This document shows positions 6,845 to 15,288 of a DNA stretch of 64,000 bases, in pieces; the first letter of the stretch is position 1; each line of letters begins with the position of its first letter. The DNA is from Pontixanthobacter sp. CEM42. Its GTDB lineage: Bacteria > Pseudomonadota > Alphaproteobacteria > Sphingomonadales > Sphingomonadaceae. Made by a program: the position numbers and the translations under genes. The stretch is taken from assembly GCF_017812015.1 (NCBI RefSeq), contig NZ_JADQTN010000001.1:33501-97500 (forward strand), in the 5' to 3' direction. Under the pieces are notes generated by a model. The model saw only the letters and a program-made list of their open reading frames with translations, made no database searches and had not been told where the DNA came from.

Positions 6845-9565
6845 CTACGCTGCTTCGAGCAGATCCTGCGCCAAGCGTTTTCGCTCCTCCATTGGGACGG
6901 CGGATTTGAGGCCGCGCTCTAACGCGCCAGCCTTCTTGCCCAAACCGTCTTCGCCAAACATACCGGCGGTCCCCGCCAGTTTGTGGACTGTTCGCGCGAG
7001 TTGCTCTGCGGTTTCACCCTCGAGCGCGTTTTCACGAAGAGCTTTGGATACTGCATCGACCGCTTCGGCACGGCGTTGCTGCCACCTTTCCTCGAGCGAG
7101 GGCGATGTGGCTTCAGAGGGCGTTTGGGTCGCAGTAGGCTTTTGAACGGCCTTTGCTGGCCCCGTGGTCGGGAGCCATTCCTGCAGCTTTCCGACTAGCT
7201 CCGAGAACTGCAACGGCTTGGACAGATGGCCCTGCATCCCGGCATTCTTCGCCGCGCGAACATCATCCTCAAAGGCGTTGGCGGTAAGCGCAATGATTGG
7301 CAGTTCTTCGGCATCAATACCCAAACTGCGCAGAGTGCCGGTCGCGGTATAGCCATCGCATTCGGGCATCTGCACATCCATCAACACCAGGTCGAACGGT
7401 GTACCGCCAGCCTTGGCCGCCATCACTGCGGCAACTGCTTGCTGTCCGTCTCCGGCTATCTCGACCGCTTGGCCGCAGCGTTCCAGCATCGTTGTGACGA
7501 GGATCCGGTTGATGTCATGATCTTCGGCCAGCAATATCCGCGCGCCGGCTATCAGATTGGATGGGTCAGCAACTCTCTCCGCTGCCGCTGGGTTGGTTTC
7601 GGGGTTATCGGGTAGGATCAGCGGGATACTCAGTGTAAAGCATGAACCTACCCCCGGTTTGCTTTGCGCTGTCAATGCGCCGCCCAGCAGTTCGGCCAAA
7701 CGCCTGCTGATCGATAGGCCAAGACCTGTCCCCCCGAATTTGCGCGACGTTGCGTTGTCGGCCTGCTCGAATGGATTAAAAATCGCTTCCAACCGATCTT
7801 GCTCGATCCCGATGCCGCTGTCGGCGACTCTGATCAAAACCATATCGCCTTGCACTTTCGCGCTGAGTTTGATCGTGCCTTCGCGCGTAAATTTCACTGC
7901 ATTGCCAAGCAGATTCAGAACGATCTGCCGCAGGCGCAGATTATCGCTGATCAGTGCAGGGGGAACGTCCGGGTCAATCTCCTCGATCATTTTTATACGC
8001 TTCTGCTCTGCATTGGCTGAATGCAGCGTCAGGCAATTGCTCATGAGCGGCTGCAGTTCGACTTGTTCTTCGGTCACCGCAACTTGCCCGGCTTCGATTT
8101 TCGAGATGTCGAGAATGTCATTGAGCAACCGCATCATGCTGTTGCCCGATTCCTGTACCAATTCCGCATGGCGGCGTTGTTCGTCGGGTAGATCGGATTG
8201 GAGCAGCAATTCCACAAACCCCAAGACACCATTCATCGGCGTGCGGATCTCGTGGCTCATATTGGCGAGGAATTGTGACTTGGCGACAGCGGCATTCTCT
8301 GCGTGTCGCCGCGCGCGGACCAGTTTCTTCTCAAGTTGCACTCTCTCGCTTACATCGCGGCAGGAGACGATGATCGTGTCAGGCGCGCCGGTTTGGCCAT
8401 CACGCACCAGGACGCAATCAGCTTCGATATAGACGGGCGCGCCGGTTGGGTCGTTGAGAACCCGGCGATAGGTCAGCCTCTCTTTATCCGACAAGCCCGA
8501 GACTAACCGTGTCTGAACTGCGGCGATATCGTCCTGCGCTTCCGGGTGGACATCGATTGTCGCACCTTTGCCAAGGAACGCTGCCGGACCCTGTCCCAGA
8601 ACTTCGCGCACAGATGCCGACGCGTATGTGCAAACGCCGCTCAGATTGTAGCGCATGACGGCATCGGACATATTATCGGCGAGGATTGCGAGTTGTTCTT
8701 CCCGTAGCTCCAATTGCTGGTAGGTTTTCTTCTCCTGTGCGACGGCTGCAGCCACTGGCAGGCCAATTGCAAAGCCGGTCGCAAGAAATGCCTCAAGCAC
8801 AAGCAATTGCGCGTCGAGTGAGCCAGTATGCAAGGTCACGGGGCCGCTTCCCATCGCGGTGAACCAGGTCGCCGTCACAGTGATCTGAACAAAGGCCAGA
8901 GCGGTGCCGAGACTGCCGAGGCGGAATGCCTGAATTACCAAGACAGGCGCGATCATGAACAGCAGCGGAAACTGACTCTGCCAAAACACACCAACGGTTA
9001 CGAGAAACCCGCCAAAGGTAAGCCCGATCCATTCGAGCCGATGACGCGGGACCGGTGTCAGGTCACCGCGCAAATAATCGATCAGGATCAAAGTGGTTGG
9101 AGCGATGATCATCATCCCCATGGCGTCAGCAAGGTACCAGTCCAGCATCGGGCGCAGCGTGTCGACACCCATCAGCAGCAAAGTGACCGATGCGATTGTC
9201 GAGGACAGCAGCGGTGCAATCCCGGCTGCCACGGCGACAAACCGCATCAGGTCGCGCATATTCTCCATATCCAACCGCCCGCCGCCGGTTTTGCGTAACA
9301 TCCAAAGAATGAGGTAAATCTCAGCACAATTGGCCAGCGAGAAGCCGATCGCAGGGATGTTGGTTGCTCCTGCCAGATAGTTTCCCAGCAGGCTGCCCGC
9401 GAACAACGCGCCGATAAAGACCGGTTCGTAAGGTGGGCGAAGTCGGAGCAGGGCAGCAACGGCCAAGGCATTGGGTAGCCAGACGGCCGCGAACCGCCCT
9501 TCGCCTTTGGTCAGCGTGACGCCGCCATAAGCCAATGCCGCATACGTCAGAACGGTCAGTACCAA
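6845..9565 (-). CDS. Hybrid sensor histidine kinase: MASE1 - PAS - HisKA - HATPase - receiver - HPt
   Basis: A 906-residue membrane-bound phosphorelay kinase. Residues 1 to about 280 are a hydrophobic MASE1 sensor with about eight membrane spans. A PAS domain follows (about 290-405). The HisKA box MSHEIRTPMNG has the phospho-accepting His438, then comes a HATPase domain with GGTGLGLSISRRL. A receiver domain has Asp in LVLMDVQMPE, and a C-terminal HPt domain has a likely His in TVHKLAGTAGMFG. No separate response regulator is adjacent, so output must go to an unlinked partner. The start is weak: TTG at 9565 has no clear ribosome binding site, and the frame is open only to a TAG about 25 codons upstream without an ATG. 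Confidence 0.9.
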   Translation of the reverse strand: MVLTVLTYAALAYGGVTLTKGEGRFAAVWLPNALAVAALLRLRPPYEPVFIGALFAGSLLGNYLAGATNIPAIGFSLANCAEIYLILWMLRKTGGGRLDMENMRDLMRFVAVAAGIAPLLSSTIASVTLLLMGVDTLRPMLDWYLADAMGMMIIAPTTLILIDYLRGDLTPVPRHRLEWIGLTFGGFLVTVGVFWQSQFPLLFMIAPVLVIQAFRLGSLGTALAFVQITVTATWFTAMGSGPVTLHTGSLDAQLLVLEAFLATGFAIGLPVAAAVAQEKKTYQQLELREEQLAILADNMSDAVMRYNLSGVCTYASASVREVLGQGPAAFLGKGATIDVHPEAQDDIAAVQTRLVSGLSDKERLTYRRVLNDPTGAPVYIEADCVLVRDGQTGAPDTIIVSCRDVSERVQLEKKLVRARRHAENAAVAKSQFLANMSHEIRTPMNGVLGFVELLLQSDLPDEQRRHAELVQESGNSMMRLLNDILDISKIEAGQVAVTEEQVELQPLMSNCLTLHSANAEQKRIKMIEEIDPDVPPALISDNLRLRQIVLNLLGNAVKFTREGTIKLSAKVQGDMVLIRVADSGIGIEQDRLEAIFNPFEQADNATSRKFGGTGLGLSISRRLAELLGGALTAQSKPGVGSCFTLSIPLILPDNPETNPAAAERVADPSNLIAGARILLAEDHDINRILVTTMLERCGQAVEIAGDGQQAVAAVMAAKAGGTPFDLVLMDVQMPECDGYTATGTLRSLGIDAEELPIIALTANAFEDDVRAAKNAGMQGHLSKPLQFSELVGKLQEWLPTTGPAKAVQKPTATQTPSEATSPSLEERWQQRRAEAVDAVSKALRENALEGETAEQLARTVHKLAGTAGMFGEDGLGKKAGALERGLKSAVPMEERKRLAQDLLEAA

Positions 9566-9740
9566 TGCCAGGATTAACCATGGCGCTGTTAAGGCTGCGA
9601 CGCCGTGTGTCGGCTGCGTATCCGCTGTTTCTGCCTAATTTACCGTGAACATTGGTTTCCCCCTTTGCGGGGGCTATAGTCATCAGAGCATCAAACCATG
9701 CGTAACCGGCGCATAAGGGTTTTTACGAACGGGACTTGGA

Positions 9741-10469
9741 ATGGCGCAAGGCGGCAAATATTCGACCATCCGGCGCAAGCCGAAGGTGAGCACGATTGTC
9801 ATTATCGTGCTGCTGCATATCATCGCTATCTATGGTCTGGCGCGGGCATTCGCCCCGGGTGCGGTTCAGAACGTCGAGCGTGAAATTGTCTCCGCATTTA
9901 CTGTCACGGTGACCGCACCAGAGGAGGATATTCCGCCGGAGAACGAGCAAGCCCCTGATGAAGGCGCCGCTGGTGATCCGGGTAAGAAGGCTACGCCCAA
10001 ACCCGATAGCCAGCCGGAAACGATTATAAAACGGGACAAACCGACCCCTAAGGCGTCATCGACCGGCACTGCGAACACATCCGGTGCCAAGGAGAGTGGC
10101 GATGGAACCGGCGCTGCTGGACAGGGTGTCGGTACGGGCAGCGGACGCGATGGAAGCGGGCAGGGCGGTGTCGCGGTCAGTAAACCAATCCACATTTCTG
10201 GCGCAATCAACAGTGCGCGCGACTATCCAGTGCCCGAAGGTGGCCGGCAAGCGCGCAATGGCACGCGTGTGGTCGTGAAAGTCACAGTCGGTACCGATGG
10301 AAGAGCACGCAATTGCAGCATTTTCCGCCGGAGCCCCGATGCGGAAGCTGATAGTATCACCTGCCGCTTGGTAGTGGATCGCTTGCGCTTCAAACCGGCG
10401 ATGGATGCCAATGGAACACCGGTTGCGGCTCCGTTTTATTGGCAACAGAAGTGGTTTATCGCGCAGTAA
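9741..10469 (+). CDS. Energy transducer TonB family protein
   Basis: A 242-residue protein with a short basic N terminus and one membrane anchor (about residues 15-38, VSTIVIIVLLHIIAIYG). A long Pro/Lys/Gly/Ser-rich periplasmic linker with acidic stretches follows. The C-terminal TonB domain (about 155-242) holds DYPVPEGGRQARNGTRVVV and VVDRLRFKPA. It would couple the inner-membrane ExbB/ExbD proton motor to receptors such as the two in this window, but exbBD are not nearby. The domain carries two cysteines (in RNCSIF and SITCRLV) that could form a disulfide. The intergenic region upstream contains a CCCCC/GGGGG hairpin near 9659-9673. Confidence 0.85.
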   Translation: MAQGGKYSTIRRKPKVSTIVIIVLLHIIAIYGLARAFAPGAVQNVEREIVSAFTVTVTAPEEDIPPENEQAPDEGAAGDPGKKATPKPDSQPETIIKRDKPTPKASSTGTANTSGAKESGDGTGAAGQGVGTGSGRDGSGQGGVAVSKPIHISGAINSARDYPVPEGGRQARNGTRVVVKVTVGTDGRARNCSIFRRSPDAEADSITCRLVVDRLRFKPAMDANGTPVAAPFYWQQKWFIAQ

Positions 10470-10535
10470 CGGTAACGCGATGGCAAGGCGTTGCGACTAA
10501 GGAAAGGCACGACAGCTTAGAAAGGCGGTAGAGCA

Positions 10536-11564
10536 GTGATCCATCCGGTAATCCTATGTGGCGGCAGCGGCACACGCTTGTGGCCGCTCAGCCGCGTGGA
10601 CAAGCCGAAGCCATTTCTGCCGTTGGTTGGAAAACGCAGCCTGTTTGAGCAAACGCTCGATCGTTGCGTCAACGAGGTGATTTTTGCCGCACCGACGATT
10701 GTGACTGTTGAGAAGCATCTTGATCACGTTGAGGGACAGCTTGGCGAAGCAGCTGGCGCGTCGATCATTGTTGAGCCGATGGGCAAGAACACAGCGCCTG
10801 CGATTGCGCTTGCGGCGCTGCGCCTGCCCGAGGACGCGATTATGCTGGTGTGCCCCAGCGATCACTACATCAAAGACACAGCGGCATTTGTGAGTGCCGC
10901 CGAGACAGCTTCCGCCTTGGCTGATCAGGGTTTCTTGGTTTCCTTCGGGATCAAAGCGACCTCTCCTGAAACGGGGTATGGCTATATCAAACGCGGCGAG
11001 GAACTCGGTGTTGGCTTTGCCGTGGAACGCTTTGTTGAGAAGCCTGATCTTGCCACGGCCCAGAGCTTCCTCGCGGATGGTTCATACAGTTGGAATGGTG
11101 GTATTTTCGCATTCAAGGCAGAAGTGTTTCTGACAGAGCTTGCCAATCACTGTCCGCAGATGATGGACGCTCTGCGCGCGAGCGTCGAAGCGGGCAGCAA
11201 AGACGGACAGCGTTTTCACCCTGATGCCAGCAGCTTCGCGCAGATCGAGAGTGATTCCATTGACTATGCCGTGATGGAAACGACCGAGCGTGCCGCGATG
11301 GTGCCGGTCAGCATGGGTTGGTCCGATATCGGCAATTGGGATGCACTGCGTGAGGCGCAGAACGGTGACGCATTAGGCAATAGTATCAAGGGGCAGGCGG
11401 AACTGGTCGATTGCACCAATGTCATGATCCATAGCGATGGTCCGCGTGTTTCGGTGGTTGGGCTCGACGATGTGATCATCGTTGTCGATGGTAACGATGT
11501 GCTGGTGACAACCGCTGCCGGCACACAGAAAGTCGGTACCCTCAAAGGCGCAAAGTCGCAGTGA
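10536..11564 (+). CDS. manC: Mannose-1-phosphate guanylyltransferase
   Basis: Makes GDP-mannose from mannose-1-phosphate and GTP in the cytoplasm, for surface polysaccharides. The nucleotide-binding signature CGGSGTRLWPLSR is at the N terminus, followed by KPKPFLPL and GYGYIKRGEE. The 342-residue length equals the nucleotidyltransferase part plus a beta-helical tail. The C-terminal isomerase domain found in bifunctional ManC/AlgA proteins is absent and is supplied by the next gene. The start is GTG at 10536. It overlaps the following isomerase gene by 4 bases, a translationally coupled pair. Confidence 0.93.
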   Translation: MIHPVILCGGSGTRLWPLSRVDKPKPFLPLVGKRSLFEQTLDRCVNEVIFAAPTIVTVEKHLDHVEGQLGEAAGASIIVEPMGKNTAPAIALAALRLPEDAIMLVCPSDHYIKDTAAFVSAAETASALADQGFLVSFGIKATSPETGYGYIKRGEELGVGFAVERFVEKPDLATAQSFLADGSYSWNGGIFAFKAEVFLTELANHCPQMMDALRASVEAGSKDGQRFHPDASSFAQIESDSIDYAVMETTERAAMVPVSMGWSDIGNWDALREAQNGDALGNSIKGQAELVDCTNVMIHSDGPRVSVVGLDDVIIVVDGNDVLVTTAAGTQKVGTLKGAKSQ

Positions 11565-12379
11565 GTTCAGGCGGCCTCCTGCCGACCACTATGGTCGAGA
11601 AGGTCTGGGGCCGCACCAGCCTGCCTGCACCATTCGCAGCGCCGGATGGTAAGCGGATTGGCGAGATATGGTTCGATCCCGCGCCGCCATGCGAGGGCTT
11701 GCTCGCCAAATATTTGTTCACCAGTGAAAAGCTGTCAGTGCAGGTCCATCCCTCCGACGCCGACGCTCCGGCAGGGATGCGCGGTAAGGAAGAGTGCTGG
11801 CTGGTGCTCGATGCTGACGAAGATGCGCGGCTCGCCATTGGTTTCAAGGAACCGATTGATACGGAAACCATGCGCGTCGCTGCGCTAGATGGTTCGATTG
11901 AGCATATGCTTGATTGGCATTCGGCAAAGCGCGGCGATTTCTTCTATCTGCCGGCTGGTACAGTCCACGCGATTGGTCCGGGATTGAGCTTGGTCGAGAT
12001 CCAGCAGAACAGCGACATTACGTACCGTCTGTTCGACTATGGCCGCCCGCGCGACCTTCATTTGGATCGGGCGTTGGCGGTTGCTGAAGGTGCGCCGCAT
12101 GATCCAGCTTTACGGCGTGTAATTAATCTAGAGCAGACAGCCGAGCTGGTTGATGGCCCGCATTTCCAGCTCGACTATATTGTCGGCGTACCGACTGACG
12201 ATCTGCTCGCCAGATATGACGGTGCATCGCTTGTGATGCCGCTCGAAGGTGCGGTGAAAGCGGAGGGCACGGAAATCGCAGCGGGTGAATGCGGGATCGT
12301 ATGCACGCTTGCGGAGGCAGTATTTTCGGACCAAGGGGCAACGCTGATCGCTCAATCCCTAAACCTACCTCCGGAATAG
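11561..12379 (+). CDS. manA: Mannose-6-phosphate isomerase, class I
   Basis: Interconverts fructose-6-phosphate and mannose-6-phosphate, feeding the ManC reaction after a phosphomannomutase step that is not encoded here. Zinc ligands of the type I cupin are visible in LSVQVHPSD, KEECW and GTVHAIG, and YRLFDYGR is a typical later motif. At 272 residues it is a short-form enzyme compared with the roughly 390-residue enterobacterial ManA. It starts with GTG inside the last codons of manC (4-base overlap). Confidence 0.9.
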   Translation: MSSGGLLPTTMVEKVWGRTSLPAPFAAPDGKRIGEIWFDPAPPCEGLLAKYLFTSEKLSVQVHPSDADAPAGMRGKEECWLVLDADEDARLAIGFKEPIDTETMRVAALDGSIEHMLDWHSAKRGDFFYLPAGTVHAIGPGLSLVEIQQNSDITYRLFDYGRPRDLHLDRALAVAEGAPHDPALRRVINLEQTAELVDGPHFQLDYIVGVPTDDLLARYDGASLVMPLEGAVKAEGTEIAAGECGIVCTLAEAVFSDQGATLIAQSLNLPPE

Positions 12380-12384
12380 CCCGC

Positions 12385-12825
12385 ATGATCGTCGAAACCA
12401 TCCAGCTCTCGTTGACGCCCGTCTTTGCGCTCGTCGCGATTGCCAGTATCCTGAATTTTCTGACAACGCGTTTGGGCAGAGTCGTTGACCGTTCCCGACT
12501 GCTACAAGAATTACATGGCAAGACGAGCGGCGCAGAGCATGACATCGTCGTCTGTGAAATCCGTGCCACAGCAAAGCGTATCGAGCTGACCAACCGTGCA
12601 ATATTGTTCTTGGTGCTAAGCGGCTTATCCATCGGCGCAACAGTCGTGGTGTTGTTCGTCGCGGGGCTAACCGGATTGGATTTGGACTATCTCGCGGCGG
12701 GTGCGTTCATTCTGGCGATTGGATTGCTTGTGGCAGGACTGATTCTGTTCCTGCTCGAAACACGCGAAGCCTCTGCGGCGCTGCGAATTCCCGAAACCTA
12801 TCTCGAACTCGACCGGAAGATTTAG
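12385..12825 (+). CDS. DUF2721 family membrane protein
   Basis: A 146-residue protein beginning MIVETIQLSLTPVFALVAI. It has hydrophobic segments at about 5-25, 75-95 and 100-122 and the conserved LNFLTTRLGRVVDRSR stretch typical of DUF2721. Its role is unknown; it is probably a small inner-membrane protein. The start at 12385 was chosen because it begins 5 bases after manA stops and matches the family's usual N terminus. Longer readings would overlap manA by almost 100 bases. Its stop overlaps the convergent downstream gene by 4 bases. Confidence 0.8.
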   Translation: MIVETIQLSLTPVFALVAIASILNFLTTRLGRVVDRSRLLQELHGKTSGAEHDIVVCEIRATAKRIELTNRAILFLVLSGLSIGATVVVLFVAGLTGLDLDYLAAGAFILAIGLLVAGLILFLLETREASAALRIPETYLELDRKI

Positions 12826-13133
12826 TCTTCCGAAGGGGCCTCTAGCATTTTTTGACCCTGCTGGCGGATCGCGCCGGCGATGATCGGTTCGACAAAGCTG
12901 AGCGCTATCGGCAGTGCGATTTCGAACACGACCTGATTGTCTTCGATATTGACCATTCCGGCCAAATCGTTGCCCATCGCGTTTACATTGATGCTCATCC
13001 GGTCATCAGCAGGCCAACCGGTGGTTACCGTCGCCATGCCGCCGGGAATGTGATCGGCGATCTCATGGCTACGCTCTTTCAGACGACGCGTAACCTCTGC
13101 CTGAGGCAGATCGTGTGGAATGGCGACGCGCAT
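12822..13133 (-). CDS. Polyhydroxyalkanoic acid system family protein
   Basis: A 103-residue protein resembling the small proteins named for association with polyhydroxyalkanoate granule regions (the PHA_gran_rgn family). Recognisable features are the start MRVAIPHDLPQAEVTRRLKE and the beta-rich core ending in LPIALSFVEPIIAGAIRQQG. The molecular function is not established. It is the last gene of a three-gene operon behind telA and the XpaC-like gene: its ATG shares a base with the upstream stop. No PHA synthase or phasin gene is present nearby, so a PHA role is doubtful here. Confidence 0.75.
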   Translation of the reverse strand: MRVAIPHDLPQAEVTRRLKERSHEIADHIPGGMATVTTGWPADDRMSINVNAMGNDLAGMVNIEDNQVVFEIALPIALSFVEPIIAGAIRQQGQKMLEAPSED

Positions 13134-13888
13134 CAGTTTTTCTCCGTACCGGAATCTGGGGAGGTATCGGCGTCTTCGCCATATTTATATTCGAGATAGC
13201 GGGTCTTGATCGCCAGATCATCGAGCGAACCTTCGGCCAATTGCCGGGTTACGCTGTCGATTTCCTTGCTGATCTTGCCAAGGCTTTCGGTCACCTGCTC
13301 GTCCGGTGTAGCGCCAGCGCGTTTTTCGCCGCGGAGGTGGCTTGGAATCTTGCGATAGGAGTCGACCGTCTCAGGCAAAATATCGCCGACGAGCTTGCGG
13401 ACTTGCTCCGCCGCCGGGTGCTTCTGGTCAATCGTCTCGAGCTGCAAGCCCAACGAGTCGAGTTGCACACCCATATCTTCGACGATCTTGACCGCTGGCG
13501 GAGGCAGAGCTGGACGCTGATGCTCCAACCACAGCTCGGTCTTGCCGACCATATCGCGCACGTCGCCTTTGGTCAGATCTGCACGTTCCGGCACCTTGAC
13601 CTTCTGCACTGAAACCACGCCGATTACCGCCGCGATAGTGAGAATAGTGAGCATTACACCCCAGAACCCAATCCCGTTGAGAATGGCTCCAGCGACGCCC
13701 GCAGCGATGAACACACCAACCACACCGATAGCGATCTGGATGAGCTTCTTGACCATCAGGCTCGATTTGATGTCGGCAGACCGTTGCCCGATCGACTCAA
13801 GCCGGTGCCTGCCGCCAGCGCGATTGTCGTCGCGCACTCGGCGGGCCTCTTCGATCAGCCGGTCACTGTCATTCGTCAGATCGCTCAT
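13133..13888 (-). CDS. XpaC-like membrane-anchored protein, partner of TelA
   Basis: A 251-residue protein with an acidic/basic N-terminal stretch. Two adjacent hydrophobic segments (about 47-70 and 73-92) form a membrane hairpin. A long helical C-terminal region (about 105-240) is similar in layout to XpaC (5-bromo-4-chloroindolyl phosphate hydrolysis) proteins, which commonly neighbour TelA. It starts within the telA stop codon (1-base overlap), so the two are translationally coupled. XpaC/TelA pairs are linked to tellurite and envelope stress, but the biochemical activity is unknown. Confidence 0.65.
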   Translation of the reverse strand: MSDLTNDSDRLIEEARRVRDDNRAGGRHRLESIGQRSADIKSSLMVKKLIQIAIGVVGVFIAAGVAGAILNGIGFWGVMLTILTIAAVIGVVSVQKVKVPERADLTKGDVRDMVGKTELWLEHQRPALPPPAVKIVEDMGVQLDSLGLQLETIDQKHPAAEQVRKLVGDILPETVDSYRKIPSHLRGEKRAGATPDEQVTESLGKISKEIDSVTRQLAEGSLDDLAIKTRYLEYKYGEDADTSPDSGTEKN

Positions 13889-15096
13889 TAGTCTTCGACA
13901 GTCAGCAAATTGGACTCGGACACTTGCTGAGACGCTTTGTTCTGCCCTTCAGCGCGAGCGATATAGCCTTTCGACTTTTCGACTTCGCTAGAGAGCGTTT
14001 CGACCGTTTGCTTCATCGAATCCAACGCGCGGACTTTGAACGTGTCGACTTCGTCCATCGTGTCATAGATATTCTGGAAGGCGCGCTGCAGTGTTTCCAG
14101 CGGGATGGTGCTAGCGGCTGCTTGCTCGTGGATTTGGCCGGTTTGCTCGCGCAGCAGCGTCGATGTGCTGTCGATAATGCCAGCTGTGGTTTCGTTAAGC
14201 GCAGTGATCTGCCCCAGAACCAACCGTTGATTGGTCATCGCTTCGGACACGGTCACCGCTGTACGTAGCGCGCCAACGGTAGTGGTGCTTGCGCGATCAA
14301 CGCCTTTGACCAGTTCGACATTGTTCTTTTTGACCAGATCAAGCGCAAGATAGCCCTGTACCGAAACCGCCATCTGCGTGAGTAGGTCTTGCGTCCGTTG
14401 GCGGACATAGAACAGCGCCGTTTCGCGCACTGCCTTGGCTTTTGCCGGATCGGTTGAATCGAGCTCGACCGCTTTCTCTTCCAGCTTTCCGTCGAGGGTC
14501 TTGGAGATATGAATCATCTGCTCCAGATCACCCATTGCTTCCCACAATTTCTGCCGTTCGACATCAATTGCGGCATTATCCATCAGCAACTCATCCTTGC
14601 CGTTGCCAAGCTTGGAGAGGATTTCCTGAATGTGGGTCTGCGCGCTTTGATAGCTGCGGAAGTAGTTGGTGAGCTTGTTACCCCACGGGATAATCCCGAA
14701 AATCTTGCGCGTTCCGGTCAGCTTGCCGCGTTTGCCCGGATCGAGGTCTTCGACGACATTGCGCAATTCCTGCAGGTTCGCGCCCACACCCTCATCCTTG
14801 TCCATCGCGCGGATCGGACGGTCTAGGAACCGGTTGGACATACCCGCCGCTGCGGCGATTTCCTTGCGACCCATATTGGTCAGTTGATCGACCTTCTTGC
14901 CGAATTCGGGCGAATTGGCGTCTTCGTTGATCAAATCCATCACGAAGGAATCGACCTTGGTCGCGAGCTTCGATTGCACTTCGTCGGATACCGGGACCAG
15001 ACCTGCCGCATTGGCCGGTTTTACCTCTGGCACCGGATCGGGCGCAGTTAGTTCAAGATCGAGGTCTGTAGCGGTTTTAGTCTCGGTTGCGCTCAT
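13888..15096 (-). CDS. telA: Toxic anion resistance protein, TelA family
   Basis: A 402-residue cytoplasmic, mainly alpha-helical protein of the TelA/KlaA family. Family features include the central FGIIPWGNKLTNYFRSYQS and the following coiled-coil regions (LSKLGNGKDELLMDNAAI; FYVRQRTQDLLTQMAVS). The family was named for tellurite resistance on plasmids. Chromosomal copies are widespread and affect tolerance to cell-wall-active agents. It is first in a three-gene minus-strand operon with the XpaC-like and PHA-region proteins and is divergent from the DUF389 gene across about 190 bases that should hold promoters for both. Confidence 0.9.
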   Translation of the reverse strand: MSATETKTATDLDLELTAPDPVPEVKPANAAGLVPVSDEVQSKLATKVDSFVMDLINEDANSPEFGKKVDQLTNMGRKEIAAAAGMSNRFLDRPIRAMDKDEGVGANLQELRNVVEDLDPGKRGKLTGTRKIFGIIPWGNKLTNYFRSYQSAQTHIQEILSKLGNGKDELLMDNAAIDVERQKLWEAMGDLEQMIHISKTLDGKLEEKAVELDSTDPAKAKAVRETALFYVRQRTQDLLTQMAVSVQGYLALDLVKKNNVELVKGVDRASTTTVGALRTAVTVSEAMTNQRLVLGQITALNETTAGIIDSTSTLLREQTGQIHEQAAASTIPLETLQRAFQNIYDTMDEVDTFKVRALDSMKQTVETLSSEVEKSKGYIARAEGQNKASQQVSESNLLTVED

Positions 15097-15288
15097 GGTT
15101 TGCGTCCGGCTCCTGAATTGTCCGCCCTCTATGGTTGTCGGGACGGCGATGAACTTACTACTGTATTAAGGTCATAAGACACGAAGTTCAAGATTTGTGC
15201 CTGAAACACCTCGGTACGTCTACGCTTTCGTTCGTGCGGCGTCCGGTCTAAGCTGCAATTACTCAAACATTTGAAGGAATGCCCGCAT

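Noticed and set aside
9659..9673. CCCCC...GGGGG hairpin before tonB as a terminator or operator
   Set aside because: A short stem with no T-run in a promoter region; it may be a promoter-associated element but nothing supports a specific call.
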